Part shown: piece after piece, positions 1 through 5,280 of the stretch
Layout of the letters: each line of letters starts with the position of its first letter
How positions within the stretch are numbered: position 1 is the first letter of the stretch
Origin: Terriglobia bacterium
GTDB lineage: Bacteria; Acidobacteriota; Terriglobia; UBA7540
Reading direction: 5' to 3'
DNA length: 5,280 bases
NCBI GenBank assembly: GCA_030040455.1
Contig: JASHTR010000190.1
Location: forward strand, 1 to 5,280
Program-made: the position numbers and the translations under genes
The notes under the pieces: model-generated
The model's database searches: none
Seen by the model: the letters and a program-made list of their open reading frames with translations, nothing else
What the model was told of the DNA's origin: nothing

Positions 1-1756
1 GAAGCGCGCCGGATGGCAGGGCGTGCTCGCCTTCCTCAAGCAGAACATGGAGGACTCTTCTTCCGAGAGCTACCGCGAGTGGCTGCTCGACTTCATGTCT
101 GCCACCGAGTGCCCGGCCTGCCAGGGGCAGCGCCTGCGTCCGGAAAGTTTGGCCGTGACGGTGAATGGGCGTTCGATCGCCGAGTTCACCGCCCTGCCCG
201 TCTCGCGCGCCATCGAAGCAGCGCGCGCTATTCGCCTGAGCCAGCGCGAGCAGCAGATTGCCGGGCGCATCCTGGGCGAGATCATCGAGCGGCTGCAGTT
301 TCTGAACGCAGTCGGGCTGGGCTACATCTCGCTTGATCGCTCCGCGGCTACGCTCTCCGGCGGCGAAGGCCAGCGCATTCGCCTGGCCACGCAGATCGGT
401 TCGCGGCTGCGCGGCGTGCTCTACGTGCTGGATGAGCCGTCGATCGGGCTGCATCACCGCGACAACAACCGCCTGCTGGCTGCGCTCGAAGCCCTGCGCG
501 ATCTCGGCAACACGGTGCTGGTGGTCGAGCACGACGAAGAGACCATCCGACGCGCCGATTACGTCATCGATCTCGGTCCCGGAGCCGGCGAGCAGGGGGG
601 CCGGCTCGTCGCTTGCGGTTTGCCCGAGCACGTTGCCGCAACGAACGAATCGCTCACTGGTCAGTATCTTTCCGGAAGACTTTCCATTCCCGTTCCTGAT
701 GCTCGACGGAAGCTCGACGGCAAACATCTTTCCATCCTCGGCGCGCGGGCCAACAACCTCAAGGATATCGACGTGCGGTTTCCGCTGGGCGCGCTGAACC
801 TGGTGACGGGCGTCTCCGGCTCGGGAAAATCAACGCTGGTGAATGACATCCTTTACCGCGCCCTGGCCCGGAAGCTTTACCGGGCGCTCGAAGAGCCGGG
901 CGGCCATCGTAGAATCCAGGGTGCGGAGCATATCGATAAGGTCGTCGTGATCGATCAGTCGCCGATCGGCCGCACGCCCCGGTCAAATCCGGCCACGTAT
1001 ACTGGCGTTTTCACTCCCATCCGCGAGCTTTTCGCCATGCTGTCGGAGTCGCGGGCACGGGGTTACCGCGCCGGTCGCTTCAGCTTCAACGTCAAAGGCG
1101 GCCGCTGCGAAGCATGTCAGGGCGAAGGCCTGCGACGCATTGAAATGAATTTCCTGCCGGATGTTTTCGTGACGTGCGAAGTGTGCCGGGGTCGCCGCTA
1201 CAACTCTGAAACCCTGGCGGTGAAATACAAGGGGGCTTCGGTCGCAGACCTCCTCGAGAAGACCGTTCGCGACGCGCTGCCCATGCTCGAAAATATTCCC
1301 TTGATCCACCAAAAGCTCCAGACGCTTGCCGACGTGGGGCTGGGCTATATTTACCTGGGCCAGCCCGCAACCACCCTTTCGGGCGGCGAGGCGCAGCGCA
1401 TTAAGTTGGCGCGCGAGCTCAGTCGCCGCCAAACGGGACGGACGCTTTACATTCTGGATGAGCCGACCACCGGCCTTCACTTCGACGACGTCAAGCAGTT
1501 GCTGGCCGTCCTCCACCGCTTGACAGACCTCGGCAATACCGTCATCATCATCGAGCACAATCTGGACGTGATCAAGCAGGCTGACTGGATGATCGATCTC
1601 GGTCCCGAAGGCGGTGAAGCGGGAGGAAACGTGGTGGCCGCCGGCCGCCCTGAAGACGTGGCGGGCAATGAAAATTCCTACACCGGCAAGGCCCTGGCCG
1701 GCGTGCTGAATGACAACACACGCGTAAAGGCAGCGGCGGGTTTCGAAGCACGATAG
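1..1756 (+). CDS. uvrA: UvrA, excinuclease ABC subunit A (3' part; start lies before the window)
   Basis: UvrA is the DNA damage-sensing ATPase of nucleotide excision repair; it acts as a dimer with UvrB in the cytoplasm. The reading frame is open from base 2 to a TAG at 1754-1756, giving 584 residues, roughly the last 60% of a protein usually near 940-950 residues. A GTG at 23 is internal and not the start. In order I see: a CPAC...GQRL segment near 110-135 (insertion domain region); ABC signature LSGGEGQR of domain I at 353; Walker B LYVLDEPS at 419; Walker [10 protein letters not shown] of domain II at 809-835; the zinc-finger pairs CEAC (1106-1117) and CEVC (1175-1186); signature LSGGEAQR of domain II at 1376; and Walker B LYILDEPT at 1445. 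Walker A of domain I must lie upstream. All visible motifs are intact, so the gene looks functional. No clear terminator follows; a broken nucleotidyltransferase gene begins 21 bases later. Confidence 0.97.
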   Translation, partial: KRAGWQGVLAFLKQNMEDSSSESYREWLLDFMSATECPACQGQRLRPESLAVTVNGRSIAEFTALPVSRAIEAARAIRLSQREQQIAGRILGEIIERLQFLNAVGLGYISLDRSAATLSGGEGQRIRLATQIGSRLRGVLYVLDEPSIGLHHRDNNRLLAALEALRDLGNTVLVVEHDEETIRRADYVIDLGPGAGEQGGRLVACGLPEHVAATNESLTGQYLSGRLSIPVPDARRKLDGKHLSILGARANNLKDIDVRFPLGALNLVTGVSGSGKSTLVNDILYRALARKLYRALEEPGGHRRIQGAEHIDKVVVIDQSPIGRTPRSNPATYTGVFTPIRELFAMLSESRARGYRAGRFSFNVKGGRCEACQGEGLRRIEMNFLPDVFVTCEVCRGRRYNSETLAVKYKGASVADLLEKTVRDALPMLENIPLIHQKLQTLADVGLGYIYLGQPATTLSGGEAQRIKLARELSRRQTGRTLYILDEPTTGLHFDDVKQLLAVLHRLTDLGNTVIIIEHNLDVIKQADWMIDLGPEGGEAGGNVVAAGRPEDVAGNENSYTGKALAGVLNDNTRVKAAAGFEAR

Positions 1757-1777
1757 GCAAGATTAAAAGTTGGCCTT

Positions 1778-2068
1778 ATGAGCCTGAAAGAGTTAGTCCG
1801 CTCAAAACGAAATGAAATCTAGCACATCGCCGAGAAGCACGGAGCATCCAACGTCCGCATCTTCGGATCGGTGGCACGTGGTGAAGCGAGCCCCGATAGC
1901 GATATCGACTTCCTCGTTGACATTGGACCGGATACGAGCTCATGGTTTCCGGCAGGCCTTGTCGTTGACTTGGAGGACTTGCTTGGACGACGCGTGGAGG
2001 TTGTCACTGAAAGGGCGTTGTGGCTGGAACTCCGCGACCACGTCTTGCGTGAAGCAACCCCGCTATGA
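1778..2068 (+). pseudogene. MNT-type nucleotidyltransferase antitoxin, inactivated by an early amber stop
   Basis: From ATG 1778 the frame reads MSLKELVRSKRNEI, then a TAG at 1820-1822, then HIAEKHGASNVRIFGSVARG and on to TGA 2066-2068: 96 codons before the stop, the usual size of small MNT (minimal nucleotidyltransferase) proteins. The family motif is visible: GSVARG followed by SDIDFLV, containing the GS and DxD that bind nucleotide and metal. In intact systems MNT neutralises a HEPN RNase, in studied cases by adding AMP to it; here a HEPN remnant follows with an ATGA overlap. The TAG probably replaces a CAG glutamine codon (one C-to-T change). The first common restart, GTG 1871, would drop the GS of the motif, so a 65-residue product would lack a working active site. 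No strong ribosome binding site precedes 1778. Base composition looks less GC-rich than uvrA, which fits acquired DNA. Family call is strong; loss of function is inferred. Confidence 0.82.
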
Positions 2069-2372
2069 AAGATGACAGGATTTACCTTAGACATATACTG
2101 GAATGTATTCGTCGAATTGAAGAAAACTCTAGCGGTGGACGCGACGCCTTCTTCGCCTCGCACACACTTTAAGATGCGGTGCTCAGGAATCTCCAGACCC
2201 TGTGCGAATCAGCGCAACGCATATCAGCCCCATTGAAAGACTCTCATCCCAATGTCGAGTGGAGGCGTATTACAGCCTTCCGGAAGGATCAGGCGAATCC
2301 ACATTCCTCCGCGCGGGATCAAAAAAGCTGCGCCGCCAAGCAGTAGAGGCCGCCATGCGGTTCAGGCAGTGA
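2065..2372 (+). pseudogene. HEPN-domain (DUF86-like) RNase toxin, inactivated by an ochre stop and a deletion/frameshift
   Basis: ATG 2065 overlaps the stop of the MNT gene (ATGA), the normal arrangement of these pairs. The frame reads MKDDRIYLRHILECIRRIEE, then ...GGRDAFFASHTL, a typical start of the small HEPN family. It then hits TAA at 2170-2172 and resumes in the same frame with DAVLRNLQTLCESAQRIS and ...NVEWRRITAFR. The TAA sits where a glutamine (CAA) is expected. After FR (near 2281) family resemblance stops; the expected RX4HXY RNase motif is not there. A plausible C-terminal end, LRRQAVEAAMRFRQ, reappears in another frame at 2328-2369 before TGA 2370-2372. The total length is about 40 bases shorter than I expect for this family, so a deletion with frame change is likely. 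I know intact members as toxins cutting RNA; this copy should be dead. The exact 3' limit is inferred. Confidence 0.75.
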
Positions 2373-2392
2373 TGAGCTTGCCGTGACAGCCT

Positions 2393-3373
2393 ATGAGCAT
2401 CTATTACGCCAAACCCTTGAAGCTCGACCGCGTTCGGACTTACCCGCTCAAGTCGCGCCCCAGTAAAGTCACAGTCGCGGATTTTGCCAAGCCGGTTCGT
2501 GGCGGTGCCAGCGTCGGCCAGTGGATGGACTCATTGCCGCGCATCCTTGCGGGGGAAAGCTTTCGCGGTGTGGTCGCGGCGCTTGAAAATGCGCACAAGA
2601 AGTGCAGGCCTATCATCTGGGGACTCGGTGGGCACGTGATCAAGGTGGGACTCGGCCCGGTGCTGATCGATCTCATGCGGCGCGGCTACGTCACCTCTTT
2701 CGCGATGAACGGCGCGGCGCTGATCCACGACTTTGAGATTGCCCTGGTGGGCGCGACTTCAGAGGATGTCCCCGCGGCGCTGGGTGAGGGGCGGTTCGGC
2801 ATGGCTGAAGAGACCGGACGCTATATTCACCAAAGCATCGCGGTGGGCGATAAAATGCAACTCGGCCTGGGGGAAGCGGCCGGGCGTTTTCTTGCACGTT
2901 CCCGCGAAGCAAGGTTTCGGAAGTGCAGCCTATTGGACCGGGCTTACCGGAGCAGCGTTCCGGTGACGGTCCACGAAGCAATCGGCACGGACATCATTCA
3001 TCAGCACCCCGCCATCGACGCGCGCGCGCTGGGCGCAGCCACCTATCGGGACTTTTTGCTGCTGGCGGCGCTGGTGCGAAAAATGGAAGGAGGCGGAGTT
3101 TATCTCAACGTCGGCTCCGCGGTGGTGTTGCCGGAAGTTTTTCTGAAATGCTTCAGCCTGGCCGCGAACCTCGGCCGCGCGCCGCGAGGCATCGCTACGG
3201 TGAATCTGGACTTTATCCAGCACTATCGTCCGCTCGAGAACGTGGTGAAGCGGCCCACGGCGCCGGGAGCGGCTCGGCAGCCGCGCGAAGGCAGCCACGG
3301 CTACGCCCTGACGGGGCATCACGAAATCATGATCCCGCTGCTCGCGGCGGCGCTCGGCGCGGAAAGACGCTAA
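2393..3373 (+). CDS. Deoxyhypusine-synthase-like protein of unknown function
   Basis: This is an intact 326-residue, probably cytoplasmic protein; I see no signal peptide or membrane segment. ATG 2393 is the first start possible, because an in-frame TGA lies at 2384-2386; no clear ribosome binding site is visible. Segments recall the deoxyhypusine synthase (DHS)/homospermidine synthase fold: GHVIKVGLGPVLIDLMRRG (residues 80-98) followed by NGAALIHDFEIALVG (106-120), like the DHS strand-loop where a TTAGG...EEDxIK element sits; then IGTDIIHQHP (197-206), like GSxGDxIxFH; and GGGVYLNVGSAVVLPEVF (233-250), like the DHS glycine-rich NAD-binding stretch. Residues 273-288 (DFIQHYRPLENVVKRP) are in the region where DHS carries its catalytic lysine; whether K287 plays that part is a guess. 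Known relatives join the aminobutyl group of spermidine to an amine using NAD, but bacteria lack the eIF5A target, so the substrate is unknown. The gene starts 20 bases after the dead HEPN gene and shows no functional link to its neighbours. Confidence 0.6.
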   Translation: MSIYYAKPLKLDRVRTYPLKSRPSKVTVADFAKPVRGGASVGQWMDSLPRILAGESFRGVVAALENAHKKCRPIIWGLGGHVIKVGLGPVLIDLMRRGYVTSFAMNGAALIHDFEIALVGATSEDVPAALGEGRFGMAEETGRYIHQSIAVGDKMQLGLGEAAGRFLARSREARFRKCSLLDRAYRSSVPVTVHEAIGTDIIHQHPAIDARALGAATYRDFLLLAALVRKMEGGGVYLNVGSAVVLPEVFLKCFSLAANLGRAPRGIATVNLDFIQHYRPLENVVKRPTAPGAARQPREGSHGYALTGHHEIMIPLLAAALGAERR

Positions 3374-3420
3374 TGTGGTGCGTCGAAAGTACCTTGACGG
3401 ATGACCGCGCCCTTTGGAGT

Positions 3421-3463
3421 GCGGCGGCTTGCCGCCGCTTTTCCCAAGGCCAGCTTGCTGGCC
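3421..3463. repeat. Two tandem CTTG-loop hairpins; possible terminator or REP-like repeat
   Basis: The first hairpin has arms GCGGCGG (3421-3427) and CCGCCGC (3432-3438) around a CTTG loop, followed by TTTT at 3439-3442. The second has arms GGCCAG (3448-3453) and CTGGCC (3458-3463), again around CTTG. Both share the core GCTTGC. They lie 48 bases after the stop of the DHS-like gene, so the first, with its short T run, could end that transcript. The identical loops and the surrounding text resemble dispersed repeats I remember from Acidobacteriota and related genomes, but I cannot check copy number. If translated from ATG 3401, this stretch would become the N-terminus of the next protein, which I consider unlikely. 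Confidence 0.6.
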
Positions 3464-3481
3464 ACGGGATATTCCTTCAGC

Positions 3482-4336
3482 ATGACATTCGGCATAGCGC
3501 TGATTGCCCCCTTGGAAAATCCTGAACCCCATTTCGAGCCAGCCCAATCTCCCTCGGTGGAGACGCCTCCGGGATGCGCCCCTCTTCACCATCGCGAGCC
3601 TTGGACCCTTCCCGACCTTCTTTTCTTCGCGATTTTCTTTTTTGGCATGTTGTTTCTCACTTTTTTTCTCGGCCTGGCCGCCTATGCCGCGCTTAAACCG
3701 CTGATGGGCTGGCAAAGCTCAACCCAGTCTCTGGGCCAGAACACTTTCTTCCTTCTCGGCGTGCAGTTTGCTTTCTATATCCTGCTCTTCGCCTACATCT
3801 ACTTTCTGGTGGTTTATCACTACCGGCTCAGATTCTGGAAGGGCATCCAGTGGGGGCATCTTACGGGCAAGGCCATTATGCAATACGTCGCGGGAGGGGT
3901 CGTGGTTGCAATAACGGTTCAACTGATTCCGGTCTTCCTGCCGGATAAAAGACAGTTTCCTCTCGAGCACCTCTTCAGCTCGCCCGGCTCGTCCTATGCG
4001 GTGGCCGTTTTCGCGGTGATCGTTGCCCCCTTTATGGAGGAGCTTATTTTCCGAGGCGTCTTGTTTTCGATTTTCGAAACCCGGGTGGGCCTGCGCTTTG
4101 CAATCGTTGTTACGGCGATTTTATTTGCTGCCATGCACGTTCCCGAGTACCAGGGCGCGTGGGATCACTTGTTTATGATCTTTCTGGTCGGACTCGTCTT
4201 TTCGCTGGTGCGGGGACTGACGAAGCGCCTCGCGCCCTGCGTTGTGTTGCACGTTACTTACAATGGGTGCCTGATGGTCGGCCTGTTCGTCGTCACCTCA
4301 CACTTTCGCATAATGCAAAACTTGCTGGTCCGGTAG
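3482..4336 (+). CDS. CPBP (CAAX/Abi-type) intramembrane metalloprotease
   Basis: This is a polytopic membrane protein of the CPBP family (Rce1-like; PF02517 type). From ATG 3482 it has 284 residues. After a proline-rich, apparently soluble N-terminus there are about seven hydrophobic segments, roughly at residues 46-71, 88-113, 132-153, 172-195, 206-219, 229-245 and 250-272. The catalytic signatures are present: EELIFRG (E186, E187, R191), FAAMH (H219) and HVTYN (H257, N261), so the active site looks complete. Characterised family members cleave prenylated CAAX proteins in eukaryotes or protect against bacteriocins; this one's substrate is unknown. The same frame opens earlier at ATG 3401 (311 residues), but those 27 extra codons run through the two CTTG hairpins and look like translated repeat, so I prefer 3482. 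Neither start has a convincing ribosome binding site. The gene converges on purD across a 421-base gap. Confidence 0.88.
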   Translation: MTFGIALIAPLENPEPHFEPAQSPSVETPPGCAPLHHREPWTLPDLLFFAIFFFGMLFLTFFLGLAAYAALKPLMGWQSSTQSLGQNTFFLLGVQFAFYILLFAYIYFLVVYHYRLRFWKGIQWGHLTGKAIMQYVAGGVVVAITVQLIPVFLPDKRQFPLEHLFSSPGSSYAVAVFAVIVAPFMEELIFRGVLFSIFETRVGLRFAIVVTAILFAAMHVPEYQGAWDHLFMIFLVGLVFSLVRGLTKRLAPCVVLHVTYNGCLMVGLFVVTSHFRIMQNLLVR

Positions 4337-4475
4337 ACGCGCAGCCCACACCTGCATTTCTTTGAAACAAAAACCGAAAGGTGCAGACTTCCCATTCCCA
4401 TTCGCGATGGGAGCCAAAGAACTCGCGAAGTGCTGAGTTTCACAAATACGGTAGCGTATCGGTGTTCCGCCCGTG
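4337..4475. other. Intergenic stretch left of the hairpin array; two minor hairpins
   Basis: I see no gene here; short open frames on the minus strand lack family resemblance or a start signal. Two small hairpins are visible: TCCCAT (4396-4401) with ATGGGA (4407-4412) around TCGCG, and ATACG (4446-4450) with CGTAT (4455-4459) around GTAG. The first could be a weak end signal for the CPBP gene, but it has no T run on the plus strand. The second sits at the mirror position of a palindrome at 4692-4703 and may be part of the larger repeat. Confidence 0.5.
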
Positions 4476-4502
4476 AGGCCTGTTAGGACCGTCACAAACT
4501 AG

Positions 4503-4522
4503 CCCAGCGCGAGAGCGCTGGG
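4503..4522. repeat. Hairpin A: 8-bp stem with GAGA tetraloop
   Basis: Arms CCCAGCGC (4503-4510) and GCGCTGGG (4515-4522) pair perfectly around GAGA. Read as plus-strand RNA this is a GNRA-type loop, which is unusually stable. It is the left long-stem member of the symmetric array and pairs in position with hairpin D. No T run follows on either strand, so it is not a standard intrinsic terminator. Confidence 0.8.
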
Positions 4523-4627
4523 TACAAGTGGCCTTCTGTTAAGAAGCCCCACCGGGGCGACATAAGCTGTTCTCTTGGGGCTATGCCGCCCCTGGCGGGG
4601 CTCGGTTCGATAGGCTCTCCATCTCTC

Positions 4628-4647
4628 CCCACGGCTTTCGCCGTGGG
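4628..4647. repeat. Hairpin D: 8-bp stem with TTTC loop (GAAA on the minus strand)
   Basis: Arms CCCACGGC (4628-4635) and GCCGTGGG (4640-4647) pair perfectly around TTTC. Read from the minus strand, the direction of purD transcription, the loop is GAAA, again GNRA. So hairpin A has a GNRA loop on the plus strand (GAGA) and D has one on the minus strand (GAAA), in line with the mirror layout. It could help end or protect purD mRNA; that is inference. Confidence 0.8.
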
Positions 4648-4691
4648 CTAGACTATGACGGCCCTTACGGGCCTCGCCAAGAAATACGTCA

Positions 4692-4703
4692 TCGTAATTA
4701 CGA
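4692..4703. other. Perfect 12-bp palindrome between hairpin array and purD
   Basis: TCGTAATTACGA reads the same on both strands. As a hairpin it would have almost no loop, so it fits a protein-binding site or the outer part of the repeat better than an RNA structure. Its centre (4697.5) is the mirror of the centre of the small hairpin at 4446-4459 around 4575. It lies downstream of both flanking genes, so an operator role is unlikely. The rest of 4704-4757 shows no gene. Confidence 0.45.
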
Positions 4704-4757
4704 ATAACGGCACTAAGCTTCTTGGACGATTCCCGCATACGCACTGATCACTGCCTT

Positions 4758-5280
4758 TCAGCAGCGTTTTTCGGGAGTGGGAAATTCATCTTCCGTGTCG
4801 TGCGCCTCCTCGAAGCCGGGAGCAGCCAAGCGCCGGCGCAGTCCCTTGATACCGATATCGCGCCGGTACTGCATTCCCTCGAACCGAACCTTGCCCACGG
4901 CAGCATAAACGCGCTGGATGGCGGCCGGCAAATCCTCTCCTACGGCGGTGACTCCCAGCACGCGGCCGCCGTGGGTTAAGAGCTGATGTTCCTTGAAGAT
5001 GGTTCCCGCATGAAATACCTTGACGCCTCCCACCTGTTCCGCCAGGTCATAGCCCACAATCGGTTTGCCTGTCTCTGGTTTTTCAGGATACCCCTTTGAT
5101 GCCATGACCACGCACACGGCAGGATTGGGAGTCCAGTGAGCGTCGGAGGCGGCCAGCGTTCCCTCCCTCGCCGCGCGAAGAAGCTCCACCAGGTCGGAAC
5201 GTAGACGCATCAGCACCGGCTGCGCTTCAGGGTCTCCCATGCGCACGTTATATTCCAGAACCGTCGGCCCCTGGACAGTG
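4758..5280 (-). CDS. purD: PurD, phosphoribosylamine-glycine ligase (3' part; start lies beyond the right edge)
   Basis: PurD (GAR synthetase) joins glycine to 5-phosphoribosylamine using ATP, the second step of purine synthesis, in the cytoplasm. The minus-strand frame is open from the window edge to a TGA at 4760-4758, showing about 173 C-terminal residues of a protein usually near 420-430. The end of the ATP-grasp domain is clear: VLEYNVRMGDPEAQPVLMRL near 5262-5203, whose Glu and Asn (E-Y-N) are the metal ligands in this family. The GARS C-domain follows, with VVMASKGYPEKPETGKPI, GVKVFHAGT and GGRVLGVTAVGEDLPAAIQ, ending in the usual YRRDIG. Where many homologues have Phe (NVRFGDPE) this one has Met. 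After the last family element there is a tail of roughly 25 residues, rich in Glu and Asp (FEEAHDTEDEF). Internal GTG/ATG codons near 5246 are not the start. The gene converges with the CPBP gene and ends at the hairpin region. Confidence 0.96.
   Translation of the reverse strand, partial: TVQGPTVLEYNVRMGDPEAQPVLMRLRSDLVELLRAAREGTLAASDAHWTPNPAVCVVMASKGYPEKPETGKPIVGYDLAEQVGGVKVFHAGTIFKEHQLLTHGGRVLGVTAVGEDLPAAIQRVYAAVGKVRFEGMQYRRDIGIKGLRRRLAAPGFEEAHDTEDEFPTPEKRC

Larger units (their letters stand above)
4476..4674. repeat. Mirror-symmetric array of six hairpins (REP/BIME-like element)
   Basis: Six inverted repeats follow each other: F 4476-4496, A 4503-4522, B 4545-4564, C 4582-4602, D 4628-4647 and E 4654-4674. 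They are of two kinds. A and D have perfect 8-bp stems with four-base loops. F, B, C and E share a short unit, TATGNCGSCCC, then three or four loop bases, then GGGSCT; it reads on the plus strand in C and E and on the minus strand in B and F (F is diverged). The order F-A-B on the left is the mirror of C-D-E on the right: the centres of F/E and of A/D both lie symmetrically around 4575, those of B/C within about 2 bases. F-A and D-E are each separated by 6 bases containing CTAG. This is the layout of composite palindromic repeats such as BIMEs, which collect between converging genes. No RAYT transposase gene is in the window. Function could be transcript ending or RNA stability; that is inference. 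Confidence 0.75.

Noticed and set aside
983..1558. 191-residue open frame on the minus strand inside uvrA
   Set aside because: It is antisense to conserved UvrA motifs, has no family resemblance, and is explained by GC-rich codon bias.
1871..2068. A 65-residue intact protein starting at GTG 1871
   Set aside because: It would begin inside the GSVARG motif and lack the nucleotide-binding GS; the upstream codons in the same frame clearly belong to the family, so it is the rest of a broken gene.
1820..2172. Stop-codon recoding (for example TAG read as an amino acid) in the MNT/HEPN pair
   Set aside because: The two stops differ (TAG and TAA), no recoding element is visible, uvrA ends normally with TAG, and the HEPN gene also has a deletion/frameshift. 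Decay is simpler.
2930..3715. 261-residue open frame on the minus strand across the DHS-like and CPBP genes
   Set aside because: It is antisense to two genes with clear coding signatures, crosses the hairpin repeat, and has a low-complexity, arginine-rich sequence.
4396..4412. Intrinsic terminator of the CPBP gene
   Set aside because: The stem is only 6 bp with a five-base loop and no T run follows, so it is noted only as a minor hairpin.
4476..4674. CRISPR array
   Set aside because: The units are inverted palindromes in mixed orientation with short unequal gaps, not direct repeats separated by unique spacers of equal length; no cas gene is present.
4499..4744. 81-residue open frame on the minus strand in the intergenic gap
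   Set aside because: It is made almost wholly of the translated hairpin array, with no recognisable domain or start signal.
4337..4757. tRNA or other known structured RNA gene in the gap
   Set aside because: The hairpins do not form a cloverleaf, and I found no matching T-loop or acceptor stem.

Overview
The window holds a GC-rich bacterial chromosome segment with two truncated housekeeping genes at its edges and accessory material between them. On the left is the 3' part of uvrA (plus strand). On the right is the 3' part of purD (minus strand, running off the right edge). The GC-rich coding style, the CPBP protease, and hairpin repeats resembling those I remember from soil Acidobacteriota, Verrucomicrobiota and Planctomycetota point to one of these groups. 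Acidobacteriota is my best guess, held weakly, because no rRNA or other strong marker is present.

Layout: 1-1756 is uvrA, about 584 visible residues with the second half of ABC domain I and nearly all of ABC domain II. Next, 1778-2372 carries a two-gene MNT/HEPN-type module (nucleotidyltransferase antitoxin, then HEPN RNase toxin) joined by an ATGA overlap. Both genes are broken: the antitoxin has a TAG at codon 15, and the toxin has a TAA at codon 36 plus a later deletion/frameshift over its expected RNase motif. From 2393 to 3373 is an intact 326-residue protein that I read as a deoxyhypusine-synthase-like enzyme of unknown function. Two hairpins with CTTG loops follow (3421-3463), then a CPBP-family membrane protease (best start 3482, stop 4336).

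From 4337 to 4757 there is no credible gene. This gap holds a mirror-symmetric cluster of hairpins (core 4476-4674, perhaps 4430-4713) whose units pair up around a centre near 4575. It lies between two converging genes, the CPBP protease gene and purD, which is a typical position for REP/BIME-like repeats.

The genes do not form one pathway. UvrA acts in nucleotide excision repair and PurD in purine synthesis. The DHS-like and CPBP proteins are accessory with unknown substrates. The MNT/HEPN pair is a dead toxin-antitoxin or defence module inserted just after uvrA. The most noteworthy items are the symmetric hairpin array, the doubly inactivated toxin-antitoxin pair and the uncharacterised DHS-like protein. 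I found no intact novel multi-gene system.
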